Shown piece after piece: positions 26,631-36,344 of a stretch of DNA of 64,000 bases. Position numbers and translations under genes: made by a program. Below the pieces are notes generated by a model that ran no database searches, was not told where the DNA came from, and worked only from the letters and a program-made list of their open reading frames with translations. The stretch comes from Ruminococcus sp. (lineage in GTDB: Bacteria; Bacillota; Clostridia; Oscillospirales; Ruminococcaceae): contig NZ_JAILNU010000100.1 of NCBI RefSeq assembly GCF_024691275.1, positions 51,996 through 115,995 on the forward strand, given 5' to 3'. Numbering within the stretch: the stretch's first letter is position 1; the number at the start of each line of letters is the position of its first letter.

Positions 26631-27035
26631 ATGCCGGATAAGAAGACTGCAGAAACAAAGGCTGTTGAGACAGCTGCTCCTGTAGAGGAGAAGAAGACTG
26701 TTACAAAGAAGGCTGCTGCAAAGAAGCCAGCTGAGAAGAAGACTACAGCTGCTAAGACTACAGCTGCCAAGAAGACAGCAGAGAAGAAGGCTCCTGCTGA
26801 GAAGAAGACTACAGCTGCTAAGAAGCCTGCTGCAAAGAAGGCAACAGCTGAGGAGAGAAGAGTAGTTATTCAGTACAATGGTGCTGAAGTTGCTGGTACA
26901 GATCTCGTCGATAAGGCTAAGAATGTTGCTGGAGTAGAGTCTGCTAAAAGCGTTGTTGTTTACGTAAGACCTGAGATCAATAAGGTTTACTACGTAATTG
27001 ATGATAATACATTCGGCAATTTCGATCTGTTCTAA
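26631..27035 (+). CDS. Histone-H1-like Lys/Ala-rich protein with a DUF6465-like C-terminus
   Basis: A 134-aa protein in two parts. Residues 1 to about 78 are almost only Lys, Ala, Thr, Pro and Glu in repeated KKTTAAK/KKPAAKK patterns, like histone H1 tails of some bacteria. Residues about 79-134 form a compact domain (VVIQYNGAEVAGTDLVDKA, VVVYVRPEINKVYYVIDD), resembling DUF6465. Strong AAGGAGG site. Co-transcription with HU suggests a nucleoid-associated role in which the basic tail binds DNA; there is no direct evidence. Confidence 0.75.
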   Translation: MPDKKTAETKAVETAAPVEEKKTVTKKAAAKKPAEKKTTAAKTTAAKKTAEKKAPAEKKTTAAKKPAAKKATAEERRVVIQYNGAEVAGTDLVDKAKNVAGVESAKSVVVYVRPEINKVYYVIDDNTFGNFDLF

Positions 27036-27043
27036 GAATTGAG

Positions 27044-27069
27044 AAGCTCCGCTTTTGCGGAGCTTTTTT
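27044..27069 (+). terminator. Terminator of the HU operon
   Basis: AAGCTCCGC/GCGGAGCTT with a TTTT loop and six T. Confidence 0.93.
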
Positions 27070-27082
27070 GTGTATACAGGCA

Positions 27083-27113
27083 TAAGAAAAGGCTCTCCTT
27101 TCGGAGAGCCTTT
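27083..27113 (-). terminator. Terminator of the 931-aa dockerin gene
   Basis: An 11-bp perfect stem (27088-27098 with 27103-27113). On the minus strand it is followed by TTCTT. It may work in both directions. Confidence 0.8.
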
Positions 27114-27132
27114 AACTATATTATGTTGTTTA

Positions 27133-29928
27133 TTAAACGATGGTTATCTTGTAGGTGATATCCAGACCATGACATAGGTTATATGAGTAATAGCTTCCTG
27201 CATCGCCTGTGATATGTACGGTATATTCGCCTGCGGGGATCTCCTGGAAAGCATCGAATGATGTTATGCGCTTTTCACCTAATGAATAAACTTTTCCGTT
27301 TTTGTCAGTGAATGTGATCTGTGTTGGAGTTGTTTCATAATGAGCAGGTATTCCGCTTTTTGAATTATAAGTATGCTCGTCATCGCCATTTATGTGAGTA
27401 CCGACAAACTCAATACCGTCCAACTCAAATTTTTCACCCTGCTTGTAGACAGTCTTTGTCGGATAAGAAACAACTTCTTTGAAGTTATAAGTTGGATGTG
27501 TGAGAGGACCATTGGTTGTAGTTGTAACATAAGTTGTTTTTGTTGAGAGAGTAGTAGTTATTGTAGTTGCTATCTCTGGCTGATAATTGTTATTGTTGTT
27601 TGATATTGGTTTTGGATCAAGACCAAGGAGTATACGCTGAATTTTAAGAGCATCGTTGGTAGTAAGTCCGTTGCCGTCCATATCAGCGAGATCCATACCG
27701 ATTACTGTAATATGGTGTGAATCTGTACCATTGACACCATACTTATTAGGGCTTGCAAGAGCCTGCATAATAAGAACAATGTCAGCCATATCTAAATTGC
27801 CGTCGAAGTTTGCATCTCCCGATATTTTTTTGTCTGTTGCAGTTTTGTTGATAACAATGTCATAGATGATCTCGTTATCTTCGCGAGGATAAGCCATTGA
27901 TAATATGTTAGGAATGATAGTTACGATATATTTACCTGCTAAAAGTGAAGTGAATTCTGTGCCGCTGTAGGTTTTATTATTTTCATCTCTAAGCTCAACA
28001 TTACTTGGTAAAAGACCATACTCGTCAACTGTGTATGTATTCTTAAAGACTCCGCCGCCGTCAGGCTCTCCGAACCAAGGTGTAGATACAGAATAACTAT
28101 AGGATAATCCTTTAAGATCAAGCTCTTCACCTTCGTTATAAACTGTTTTTGTTGGGTAAGAATTTACTGATTCAAGTTTATAGGTCGGAGACATAGTAAC
28201 GGTATATGTTGGATTATAGACGTTTGGCTTTGTTTCAGTAATTATTGTCTGTGGAGTTGTGCTGATTGTAGTAACGGAAGGCTTTGCGTGTATTACTACA
28301 TCAAATGAATTATCGTTAAATCCGTATAAAGCTTGTGGTGAGTCAGGATTATCATTTTTGTGATAGCAGTATATATTCTCGTTGATATTGATGTAATATG
28401 TACCGGCAGGAAGAGTTTTGAATGAGTTGCTTGGATATACTTTGTTTTTTTCATCTGTAATCGTATAATACTCAGGATCGATCTTTGCGATTTCAACATC
28501 ATATTCAGAAGTTCTTCTGTCAAATCTTCCCTTGTTTGAACGAACATTGTAAGAATGAGTTACATGAACAATAAAACCGTCAAAGTCAAGCTCTTCACCT
28601 TGTGTATAGTCAATTCTTGTAGGAAAGCATTCAACATCCTGTACCTGATCCACACCTGTACCTGCCGGCATCCATATCTCAGGCTCTTCTGTAGTAGTAG
28701 TTGTTGTTGGTATGCAGTGGTTTGTGTCGGGAACAGTTGTGGTTATATAGATATCATTGTCTGTACCATGATTTTCGTTTGTGATCCAAACCGGTGTGGT
28801 TACTGTGGTTGTAGTTGTAGTAGTTGTTGTGTTATAGATGTTTACAGCGGTAGTTCCAAGGGTAATTATTTCTATATCAGTGATGATATCGTCGGGAGAA
28901 AATGTGACTTTTATAACGCTGTACTTACTGAGCATATTTACGATTGAAGCAATCTTAGGGTCGTATTCGTATCCTTCACTGTTTACGAAGTAGAGCTTTT
29001 TATTGTCTGCATGGTCGAAAGCACCTGCGGCTTCACGCTCTTGATTATACGGAGTTGTTACAGTAGTTGTTTTTATTTTAGTTGTTGAAACAATAGGAGT
29101 AGTTTTGGTTATTGAAGCAGCAGGGGTGACATCGATATCTTCTATAGATGTTATAAGAGCGCTGTAACCTTCTGTGATAGTGCAGTAGATAGCTACATAG
29201 TCGCCTTCTTCCATGGAATTGATAGCTGCAAGAGCACTTGATGAGATGCTGTATTTGTTGAAAGGGTAGCGAGAGCCGTCGTCCAGACAAATGACATCTC
29301 CATCAAGACGTTCAAAATAGCCTGTTATAGTTTTCTTGTAAGGTGTATGAGCGACCGAAGTAACACATGAAGTTGTGGTGGTCGAGCCGTAAGGCGCCGT
29401 GATGGCTGTTGAGGTAAAAGGCTGTGTAGATGTCGAATTTTGGGGGACAACACTATTTATCTGATATATCTTCTTGAAAGCATTAAATTCATAATCAAAG
29501 TTGATCTCGATATTGTCGCCTTTTTTTATGTCTTCCAGTTCTTCAAATGCAGAAGAAAAATAGTATTTGCCATTTTTAGTGAATGTTATTGAGTTGTTGT
29601 CAATGGCTTTGACCGTGTCTGTAAAGTAAGCATTCTGCTTATAATGAGCGCTTGGCGGTAATGTACCTCCCATACCGCTTACTCTACAGCTTGAACAAAG
29701 AACCATTCCAAGCTGTGTCATACAAACTTCATCTTCTGTTAGTTGCTTTCCGCAACCCTCACAGGTGTATGTTTTTACATTTTCGATCTCAATGTTTTCA
29801 TTGAGATCAGCTGCATGAGCAACTAAGTCATTTGCAGTTTTAATTTGAGTTGGCTGATTTACAGTTGGCAGATAGGTAACTGATAGAGCAGCAGTCAGAC
29901 CAATTGATAATAGTTTTTTGAAAAGCAT
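27133..29928 (-). CDS. Secreted dockerin protein with zinc-ribbon-like head and Ig-like repeats
   Basis: A 931-aa protein of no assigned activity. Signal peptide about 1-40. Residues about 54-80 have paired Cys knuckles (CEGCG...CSSC). Two beta domains follow, separated by Thr-rich linkers. Three related modules carry the signature FPTRIDYTQGEELDFDG, SYPTKTVYNEGEELDLKG or SYPTKTVYKQGEKFELDG, resembling group-3 bacterial Ig-like (Big_3) domains. A type I dockerin (GDANFDGNLDMADIVLIMQ, then DMDGNGLTTNDALKIQR; about residues 700-770) lies inside the protein before the last module, not at the C-terminus. Strong AAAGGAGG before the ATG. It may be a structural or cell-surface cellulosomal component. 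It is divergent from the pectate lyase gene. Confidence 0.8.
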   Translation of the reverse strand: MLFKKLLSIGLTAALSVTYLPTVNQPTQIKTANDLVAHAADLNENIEIENVKTYTCEGCGKQLTEDEVCMTQLGMVLCSSCRVSGMGGTLPPSAHYKQNAYFTDTVKAIDNNSITFTKNGKYYFSSAFEELEDIKKGDNIEINFDYEFNAFKKIYQINSVVPQNSTSTQPFTSTAITAPYGSTTTTSCVTSVAHTPYKKTITGYFERLDGDVICLDDGSRYPFNKYSISSSALAAINSMEEGDYVAIYCTITEGYSALITSIEDIDVTPAASITKTTPIVSTTKIKTTTVTTPYNQEREAAGAFDHADNKKLYFVNSEGYEYDPKIASIVNMLSKYSVIKVTFSPDDIITDIEIITLGTTAVNIYNTTTTTTTTTVTTPVWITNENHGTDNDIYITTTVPDTNHCIPTTTTTTEEPEIWMPAGTGVDQVQDVECFPTRIDYTQGEELDFDGFIVHVTHSYNVRSNKGRFDRRTSEYDVEIAKIDPEYYTITDEKNKVYPSNSFKTLPAGTYYININENIYCYHKNDNPDSPQALYGFNDNSFDVVIHAKPSVTTISTTPQTIITETKPNVYNPTYTVTMSPTYKLESVNSYPTKTVYNEGEELDLKGLSYSYSVSTPWFGEPDGGGVFKNTYTVDEYGLLPSNVELRDENNKTYSGTEFTSLLAGKYIVTIIPNILSMAYPREDNEIIYDIVINKTATDKKISGDANFDGNLDMADIVLIMQALASPNKYGVNGTDSHHITVIGMDLADMDGNGLTTNDALKIQRILLGLDPKPISNNNNNYQPEIATTITTTLSTKTTYVTTTTNGPLTHPTYNFKEVVSYPTKTVYKQGEKFELDGIEFVGTHINGDDEHTYNSKSGIPAHYETTPTQITFTDKNGKVYSLGEKRITSFDAFQEIPAGEYTVHITGDAGSYYSYNLCHGLDITYKITIV

Positions 29929-30270
29929 AATGATACCTCCTTTGTAATATTTTCATGCTTTCTATAACTTAGACGAAGCTGAAATAAAAAACTCTCACCA
30001 AAAACAGAAATTTTTTTGAAATATTTTTTTGTTTTGCATATGTAGTAATTTAAATACTCTGTACGGTATATAAATATTAATAATAGAAAAAGCGATTATT
30101 GACCAATTGTGTTGGATTAATAATGAAAATAGTATAAAAAATCATCTAAGGAGCATTATTTGTCATTGTAAATATTGTTTTATGGAGATATAATATACAC
30201 AGTAAGATATATATAAAGTGTACATATAGGTGCGCTTAACGGAGGATATTAAAATTTGGAGGGATCTGCT
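29929..30270. promoter_or_regulatory. Divergent AT-rich promoter region
   Basis: About 340 bp between two divergent dockerin genes, with very high A+T. On the plus strand TTGTAA (30166-30171), 17 bp and TATAAT (30189-30194) form a promoter for the pectate lyase gene. I found no convincing promoter for the minus gene; a TTATAGA near 29958 is a weak -10 candidate. Confidence 0.6.
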
Positions 30271-33200
30271 ATGAAAAATAACACGCTCAAAAAAAGAGCA
30301 GCTTCTTTGGCAGCTGCTGCAATGATGGCTGTTACCGCAGCAGGAACTGTGGGAACGACAATGAATGTATTTCTTGGCGGAACAGTTTTGTCAGCAGCCG
30401 CAGCTGAAAGCAGCGTGAAGGTGCTCAGTTCTGTCGGCTACGGTGAAGGTGTGTATGCAACATGGTCATCGGTCGCAGGAGCTTCGGGCTATAATGTTTA
30501 CGTTGACGGCACAAAGATAGACTCTATGCTCATCAGACAGTACAGCGGCTATATGAGAGCTGACGCTGTGGGCATCAAGGCAGGCAGCCATACTATTAAA
30601 ATAGTACCCGTTATAAACGGCAGGGAAGACAGCTCTAAGGCTGCACAGGCAACGGCTACAGCCTATGCTCATGACAGAAGCGGCTTTGCTTTTGTGAACG
30701 GCAATGCCAACGGCGCATACAATGCGGACGGAACTCTCAAGAGCAATGCCATAGTAGTATATGTTACCAACTCCAACAAGGACAGCGTGACTGCAAACAT
30801 TGACGCTACAGGCAAGGGTGCAGAAACTCTCACAGGTGTTCAGAACATCATTCTTGGCTACAAGAAGGGCAAGGAATCGCGTCCGCTCGACATCAGATTC
30901 ATTGGCAATATCACAGACCCCTCCGTGCTCACAAAGGGCGACCTCATGGTGGACAGTGTTAAGGCAGGCTGTACTATCGAGGGTATAGGAAATGATGCAA
31001 CTCTCAACGGTTTCGGACTTGTTTTGAAAAACTGTTCCAATGTTGAGGTGAGAAATCTCGGCTTCATGAACTGCAACAGCAATGAGGGCGATGACTGCGG
31101 ACTTCAGCAGAAGAATGACCATATATGGGTGCATAACTGCGACTTCTTCTATGGTGATGCAGGCACTGACGCAGATCAGGTAAAGGGCGACGGAGCTCTT
31201 GATACCAAGACCTCTACATATATTACTCATTCGTACAATCATTTCTGGGACAACGGCAAGTGCAATCTTCAGGGCATGAAGTCCGAGTCCAAAGAAAATT
31301 ACATAACATACCACCATAACTGGTATGACCACTCGGATTCACGCCACCCAAGAATAAGGACCTGTTCCGTACACTGCTACAACAACTACTTTGACGGCAA
31401 TGCAAAGTATGGTGTAGGTGTAACAATGGAGGCTTCGTGCTTCGTTGAGAACAACTACTTCCGTAACTGCAAGTACCCGATGCTAATCTCCATGCAGGGC
31501 TCGGACAACATTACGGGCGGTACATTCTCGGGAGAATCAGGCGGCGTGATAAAGTCCTACGGCAACTATATGACAGGTCAGAAGGCGTATACAACGTATC
31601 AGGAGAACAGCACTGATTTTGATGCGTATGAAGCGTCTTCAAGAACCGAGAAGCTCAGCGCTGACGTAAAGTGCAAGAGCGGCGGTACTTCCTACAATAA
31701 CTTTGATACATCGGCTGTGATGTACAGCTATACTCCCGATAAGGCAGCGGACGTTCCTGCTATCGTTACCGCTAAGGCAGGACGTGCAGACGGCGGAGAC
31801 TTCAAGTTTGCCTTCAATAATTCCGTTGACGACGAGAGCTATGCTGTAAATCAGGCACTCAAATCCGCGCTTACTTCGTACAAGGGCTCGGTAGTCGCAA
31901 TCGGAAGCGGATTCAAGGAGGATAATGCTCCTGCGCCCGTATCTACAACGTCTTCTGCTCCCGTTATTGTAACAACTACTACACAGAAGCCTGTTGTTAC
32001 TGACATCACAACGACTACAACAGCTCCAAAGACAACAGATAAGACCGAGCCTGTTGTGACACCTGTAACAGGTGCAAATATCATCTTCGCTTCACCAAAC
32101 GGCGGCGGTGACGGAAGAACTGCGGATTCGCCGACAGATGTCATTACTGCAATAAAGTCGGTCAAGGCAGGTGGAACTATTTACCTTCTTGGCGGCACAT
32201 ATAAATACAGTTCTCCCATAATGATCGAGGAGAGCGATTCGGGCAGCGCAGGTGCGTACAAGACCATCGTATCTTATCCCGGCGCTAAAGTGAAATTCGA
32301 CTTCTCGGGAGAGAGCGTTGACGGTGCAAACCGCGGATTCGTCCTCGACGGTTCATACTGGCACTTCTACGGCTTCGAGATAGCAAATGCAGGCGATAAC
32401 GGTATGCTGCTCTCAGGCGATAACAACATCATTGAAATGATGGTATTCGACCATAATCAGGACACAGGCTTGCAGATATCGAGATATAACAGCTCCTACA
32501 ACAATGTGTCCCAGTGGCCTTCAAACAACCTGATAAAGAACTGCACGTCCTATGATAACTGCGATGATGCAACAATGGAGAACGCTGACGGATTCGCTGC
32601 AAAGCTTACCTGCGGCGAAGGAAATGTTTTCGACGGCTGTATGGCTTACAATAACTCCGATGACGGCTGGGATCTCTATGCAAAGGAAGCAACAGGTCCT
32701 ATAGGCAAGGTAACTATAAAGAACTGTATCGCGTTCCGCAATGGCTTCACCGATGAAGGCAAGGGCTACGGAGACTGCGACGGAAACGGCTTCAAGCTTG
32801 GCGGCGGCGGAGTTGGTACACGCCATTATGTTGAGAACTGTCTCGCCTTTGAGAATCTCAACTGCGGCTTCACAGACAATAACAACCCTAAGTTCGGCGA
32901 TATGAAGAACTGCACCGCTTACAATAACGGTATCGGCGGCAAGGGCAAGGCAAACTATATGGTATACCGCTGCGATACTTCTGCAACGTTCAGCGGCATG
33001 ATGTCGTATATCAATACAGGCAAGGTGTCAAAGACCAATGCGGCAGGCATTAAAGTCTCAAATGACAAGTTCGTGGGAAGTATGGCAAATTCCATTTATT
33101 ACAACAGTAAGTATTACTATGCAAAGTCAAATACGACTATGACAAACGGCGCTAAGCTGGGCGATATCATTACTCCTGCCGACAGCGACTTCATCTCGCT

Positions 33201-33666
33201 GAGTGTACCTGCTATGGGAACAGATTTCCATACAGCTTGGAGAAACAGTGACGGCTCGCCAAAGCCTGTAGGATTTGCCGAGACAGCTTCAGGCAGCTCA
33301 TACAAGAGTATCGGCTACCATATGAACGGTGGAGTTTCACAGGCTGCTACTCCCGATCCGTATGCAGCAGGAACAACTCCTGCACAAACGACAACTACCA
33401 CAACTACAGCAGCAACTACTACAACGACTGCTACAGCTCCAAAGACAAACGGCGTGGCAGGTGACGCAAACGATGACGGCAGTGTAGATATGGCAGATGT
33501 GGTTCTGATAATGCAGTCTCTTGCTAACCCGAATAAGTATCAGCTCACAGAAGAAGCAAGAGTAAACGCAGACGTAAACGAACGCGGAAATGGTATAACA
33601 GTATCAGATGCGCTCTCTATCCAGAGATATCTCTTAGGTCTCGTGGCAGCTCTCCCTGAGTCGTAA
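30271..33666 (+). CDS. Bifunctional pectate lyase PL1-PL9 with dockerin
   Basis: A 1131-aa secreted enzyme. Signal peptide about 1-43; a fibronectin-III-like module (about 48-130); a PL1 pectate lyase beta-helix (about 145-500) with VEVRNLGFMNCN, DGALDTKTSTYITHSYNHF and HSDSRHPRIR (catalytic Arg region); a Thr-rich linker (about 557-596); a PL9-type beta-helix (about 603-1030) with DGSYWHFYGFEIANAGDNG and DGFAAK; a second Thr linker; and a C-terminal dockerin (about 1062-1131). Both lyases cleave polygalacturonate by beta-elimination with calcium. ATG 30271 follows GGAGGG; an in-frame TTG at 30256 is also preceded by GGAGG. Confidence 0.92.
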   Translation: MKNNTLKKRAASLAAAAMMAVTAAGTVGTTMNVFLGGTVLSAAAAESSVKVLSSVGYGEGVYATWSSVAGASGYNVYVDGTKIDSMLIRQYSGYMRADAVGIKAGSHTIKIVPVINGREDSSKAAQATATAYAHDRSGFAFVNGNANGAYNADGTLKSNAIVVYVTNSNKDSVTANIDATGKGAETLTGVQNIILGYKKGKESRPLDIRFIGNITDPSVLTKGDLMVDSVKAGCTIEGIGNDATLNGFGLVLKNCSNVEVRNLGFMNCNSNEGDDCGLQQKNDHIWVHNCDFFYGDAGTDADQVKGDGALDTKTSTYITHSYNHFWDNGKCNLQGMKSESKENYITYHHNWYDHSDSRHPRIRTCSVHCYNNYFDGNAKYGVGVTMEASCFVENNYFRNCKYPMLISMQGSDNITGGTFSGESGGVIKSYGNYMTGQKAYTTYQENSTDFDAYEASSRTEKLSADVKCKSGGTSYNNFDTSAVMYSYTPDKAADVPAIVTAKAGRADGGDFKFAFNNSVDDESYAVNQALKSALTSYKGSVVAIGSGFKEDNAPAPVSTTSSAPVIVTTTTQKPVVTDITTTTTAPKTTDKTEPVVTPVTGANIIFASPNGGGDGRTADSPTDVITAIKSVKAGGTIYLLGGTYKYSSPIMIEESDSGSAGAYKTIVSYPGAKVKFDFSGESVDGANRGFVLDGSYWHFYGFEIANAGDNGMLLSGDNNIIEMMVFDHNQDTGLQISRYNSSYNNVSQWPSNNLIKNCTSYDNCDDATMENADGFAAKLTCGEGNVFDGCMAYNNSDDGWDLYAKEATGPIGKVTIKNCIAFRNGFTDEGKGYGDCDGNGFKLGGGGVGTRHYVENCLAFENLNCGFTDNNNPKFGDMKNCTAYNNGIGGKGKANYMVYRCDTSATFSGMMSYINTGKVSKTNAAGIKVSNDKFVGSMANSIYYNSKYYYAKSNTTMTNGAKLGDIITPADSDFISLSVPAMGTDFHTAWRNSDGSPKPVGFAETASGSSYKSIGYHMNGGVSQAATPDPYAAGTTPAQTTTTTTTAATTTTTATAPKTNGVAGDANDDGSVDMADVVLIMQSLANPNKYQLTEEARVNADVNERGNGITVSDALSIQRYLLGLVAALPES

Positions 33667-33699
33667 GACTTGGGATCCTCTCTATATAATCATGTCAGG

Positions 33700-33733
33700 A
33701 AAGGAGCCAACATTTATCCATGGTTCCTTTTTT
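33700..33733 (+). terminator. Terminator of the PL1-PL9 gene
   Basis: AAAGGAGCCA (33700-33709) pairs with TGGTTCCTTT (33721-33730), one G-T pair, continuing into six T. Confidence 0.88.
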
Positions 33734-33796
33734 GATTATTTAAGTAAACAACTTAAATAATCACAGTTTTTTTACATATAATGAAAAGCAAAATAC

Positions 33797-33825
33797 TTGA
33801 CATAGGGCTTAAACGATAGTATAAT
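33797..33825 (+). promoter_or_regulatory. Consensus sigma-A promoter of the GH26 gene
   Basis: TTGACA (33797-33802), 17-bp spacer, TATAAT (33820-33825), 48 bp before the start codon. Confidence 0.9.
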
Positions 33826-33873
33826 ACAATTAAAGAATTGTTGGCCACACCAACAAGAAGGAGGATATTAAAC

Positions 33874-35925
33874 ATGAATGGCAAGCTTAAAAAGAAAATT
33901 GCGCTTGCTGCTGCGGGAGTTATGGCAGCGGTACAGTGCGGTTCAACAGGGCTTTTCACTTCTGTTGCAGCAGGAGAGGACACGGCTGCTACGAAGTTCC
34001 CCTACGTGATCGAAGGCGAGAGCATGGAAGGGGCAGACCTGTGGACATCTATCTATCAGACAGAGATACCCGGATTTTCGGGAGAGGGATTTTTCTATCT
34101 GACAGCTAAACCCGCATCTTTTGAGGTAACAGTTCCCGAGGACGGTATGTATTCCATTACTGTACGCGGTGCGCAGATAATCAACGAGGGCGGCAGACAG
34201 CAGGCTGTCAAGATCAATGGCGTGAAGTATACAACACAGGCAGCATATTCCGATAAGTGGATAGATTATGATTTCGGAATGGTTCGCATGAACAAGGGCG
34301 TGAATACCATTGAATTTATCAGTGAATACGGATATATGGCGATAGACACGGTAACTGTCAGCAAGGCAGTATTCCCCGATCTTTCCAAAGCAAGCGGCAC
34401 GACAGTCGATAAGGACGCAACTCCTGAGACAAAGGCACTGATGTCGTACCTCAAGAGCGTTTACGGAAAGAATATCCTTTCAGGACAGCAGGAGATATAC
34501 GGCGGCGGTCACGCTGTTGAAACAACGATCAGATATGACGCAAATGCAAATAAGTGCGTGGATCAGAATGGCAATGAATACGTCATCGACGAGGAAAGCT
34601 GGGACAAGACAGAGCAGGGCGAGAAGTTCCCGTGGCACTGTACAGGTCCTGACGGACAGGTATATACCTACAGCACCCAGAACCGCAATTACACATATAA
34701 CGACTATAATTACGAAGTAAGATACCTCAAGGAACTCACAGGCGAGGAGCCTGCTATCCGCGGATTCGACTTCGGAAGCTACTGCCCATGTTATGCATGG
34801 GACGACGGCGTTGCACAGCGTATGATAGACTGGGCTAAGAACAAGAACGGTATATGTACAGCTTCATGGCACGTAAATGTACCTACTACAAAGGCTTCAT
34901 ATACTCTCGGCGAGCCTCTTGACTTCGGTCTGACAACATACACCGAGCGTACAGATTTCGTTACTGCTAACTGCATGGTCAAGGGCACGATGGAGTATGA
35001 CTATTTCCAGCTCTGCATGAAGAACCTTGCAGCCGAGCTGAAAAAACTTCAGGACGCAGGAGTTCCTGTTATATTCCGTCCTTTCCACGAGGCTGAGGGA
35101 AATCCGAGCCGTACCGATGATCCTATCGACGGTTCGGGAGCGTGGTTCTGGTGGTCTAAGGAAGGCGCAGTAGTATACAATAAGCTCTGGGCATTCTTAC
35201 AGGATACTCTCACAAACGAGTACGGGCTTCACAACCTCATCTGGGAGCAGAACCTCTATGCATGGTCTGATAATTCGGCTAAGTGGTACTCAGGCGATGA
35301 CAGAGTTGATATCGTAGGCTTTGATAAGTACAACTGTCAGTACAACCGCCACGACGGCAAGCAGCAGGGCGTTCCGAATGAAGATGCTGAGGCAGGCATT
35401 TTCTACACTCTCAACAAGTTTGTAAAGGGCAATAAAATGGTATCCATGCCTGAGAACGACTCTATCCCAGGACTTAGAAATATGCAGATAGAACACGCAT
35501 ACTGGCTGTACTTCTGTCCGTGGTACGACTCGGAGCAGGCACACTTCCTCTGCGGCAAGGAGTATCAGGATCCCGATGCGTTAAAGGCTCTCTATAACAG
35601 CGATTTCTGCATTACACTCTCAGAGCTTCCGAAGGACCTTTACAAGGGCAGTAGCGAGCCTTCAAGCTCATTAAAGGTAACTAAGTACGGTGATGCAAAC
35701 TGCGATAATGGCGTTGATATGTCTGATGTAGTTCTTATCATGCAGTCTCTTGCAAATCCTAACAAGTACGGCATAAGCGGTACAGAAGATACACACATTA
35801 CAGAGCAGGGACAGCTCAACGCAGACGTTGACGTAAGCATCAAGGGCGTGACATCAGGTGATGCACTCCGCATACAGGAATTCCTCCTCGGTAAAATCAA
35901 AACACTCGATCCCTCATCGAAATAA
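33874..35925 (+). CDS. Dockerin-bearing CBM35-GH26 beta-mannanase
   Basis: A 683-aa secreted endo-mannanase. Signal peptide about 1-33; a CBM35-like module (about 40-165; YVIEGESMEGADLW...GYMAIDTVTVSKA); a GH26 catalytic domain (about 185-580) with GFDFGSYCPCYAWDDG, ASWHVNVP and IFRPFHEAEG, whose Glu near residue 405 is the acid/base; and VSMPENDSIPG, containing the probable nucleophile Glu. A dockerin follows (about 605-680; GDANCDNGVDMSDVVLIMQ). AAGGAGG before ATG 33874; the frame is open from TTG 33838, which lies upstream of that site. It acts on mannan or glucomannan. Own promoter and terminator. Confidence 0.92.
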   Translation: MNGKLKKKIALAAAGVMAAVQCGSTGLFTSVAAGEDTAATKFPYVIEGESMEGADLWTSIYQTEIPGFSGEGFFYLTAKPASFEVTVPEDGMYSITVRGAQIINEGGRQQAVKINGVKYTTQAAYSDKWIDYDFGMVRMNKGVNTIEFISEYGYMAIDTVTVSKAVFPDLSKASGTTVDKDATPETKALMSYLKSVYGKNILSGQQEIYGGGHAVETTIRYDANANKCVDQNGNEYVIDEESWDKTEQGEKFPWHCTGPDGQVYTYSTQNRNYTYNDYNYEVRYLKELTGEEPAIRGFDFGSYCPCYAWDDGVAQRMIDWAKNKNGICTASWHVNVPTTKASYTLGEPLDFGLTTYTERTDFVTANCMVKGTMEYDYFQLCMKNLAAELKKLQDAGVPVIFRPFHEAEGNPSRTDDPIDGSGAWFWWSKEGAVVYNKLWAFLQDTLTNEYGLHNLIWEQNLYAWSDNSAKWYSGDDRVDIVGFDKYNCQYNRHDGKQQGVPNEDAEAGIFYTLNKFVKGNKMVSMPENDSIPGLRNMQIEHAYWLYFCPWYDSEQAHFLCGKEYQDPDALKALYNSDFCITLSELPKDLYKGSSEPSSSLKVTKYGDANCDNGVDMSDVVLIMQSLANPNKYGISGTEDTHITEQGQLNADVDVSIKGVTSGDALRIQEFLLGKIKTLDPSSK

Positions 35926-35949
35926 TTGACAGGCAAATATAATAATAGA

Positions 35950-35990
35950 AGCCCGAAAGCGATCTTACGATCGGTTTCGGGCTGTTTTTT
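35950..35990 (+). terminator. Terminator of the GH26 gene
   Basis: AGCCCGAAA pairs with TTTCGGGCT around an inner CGATC/GATCG stem, followed by six T. Confidence 0.92.
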
Positions 35991-36315
35991 ATTGTTCATC
36001 TTTATTATTTTGGGATTTTATTTTGTAAATGCATGATATTGTTATGGCTAAATACCATGGTGACCAAAGCAGATAGAGGATAATACCATCAAAGGCATCC
36101 ATTGCTTTCATTTCATTCGGATCAGTGTCGTTTGAAAGATAGTAATGAAGTATCAATAAAATGATCGTATTGATGAGAAAACAAGCAGTATATACTTTGT
36201 GCGATGAAACTTTTTTGAAAATTAATTTAGCAGGAAAATATAGTAAAAACTGTATTGATAACGGCGGCATGATGATAAATATTACACCAATACTATTTTT
36301 TAGTGTTTCTGACAT
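35989..36315 (-). CDS. Small membrane protein of unknown function
   Basis: A 108-aa product with three hydrophobic segments (about 8-30, 41-60, 73-97) and a charged C-terminus (KIKSQNNKDEQ). No family recognised. The region is more AT-rich than its neighbours, and no clear ribosome binding site precedes the ATG. Its 3' end touches the GH26 terminator. The membrane-like composition supports a real gene but not strongly. Confidence 0.5.
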   Translation of the reverse strand: MSETLKNSIGVIFIIMPPLSIQFLLYFPAKLIFKKVSSHKVYTACFLINTIILLILHYYLSNDTDPNEMKAMDAFDGIILYLLWSPWYLAITISCIYKIKSQNNKDEQ

Positions 36316-36344
36316 TTTAGCAGCACTACACTTTAAATTTTGAT

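Noticed and set aside
26640..26860. AAGAAG/GCTGC repeats as a DNA repeat array
   Set aside because: Explained by the Lys/Ala-rich coding region.
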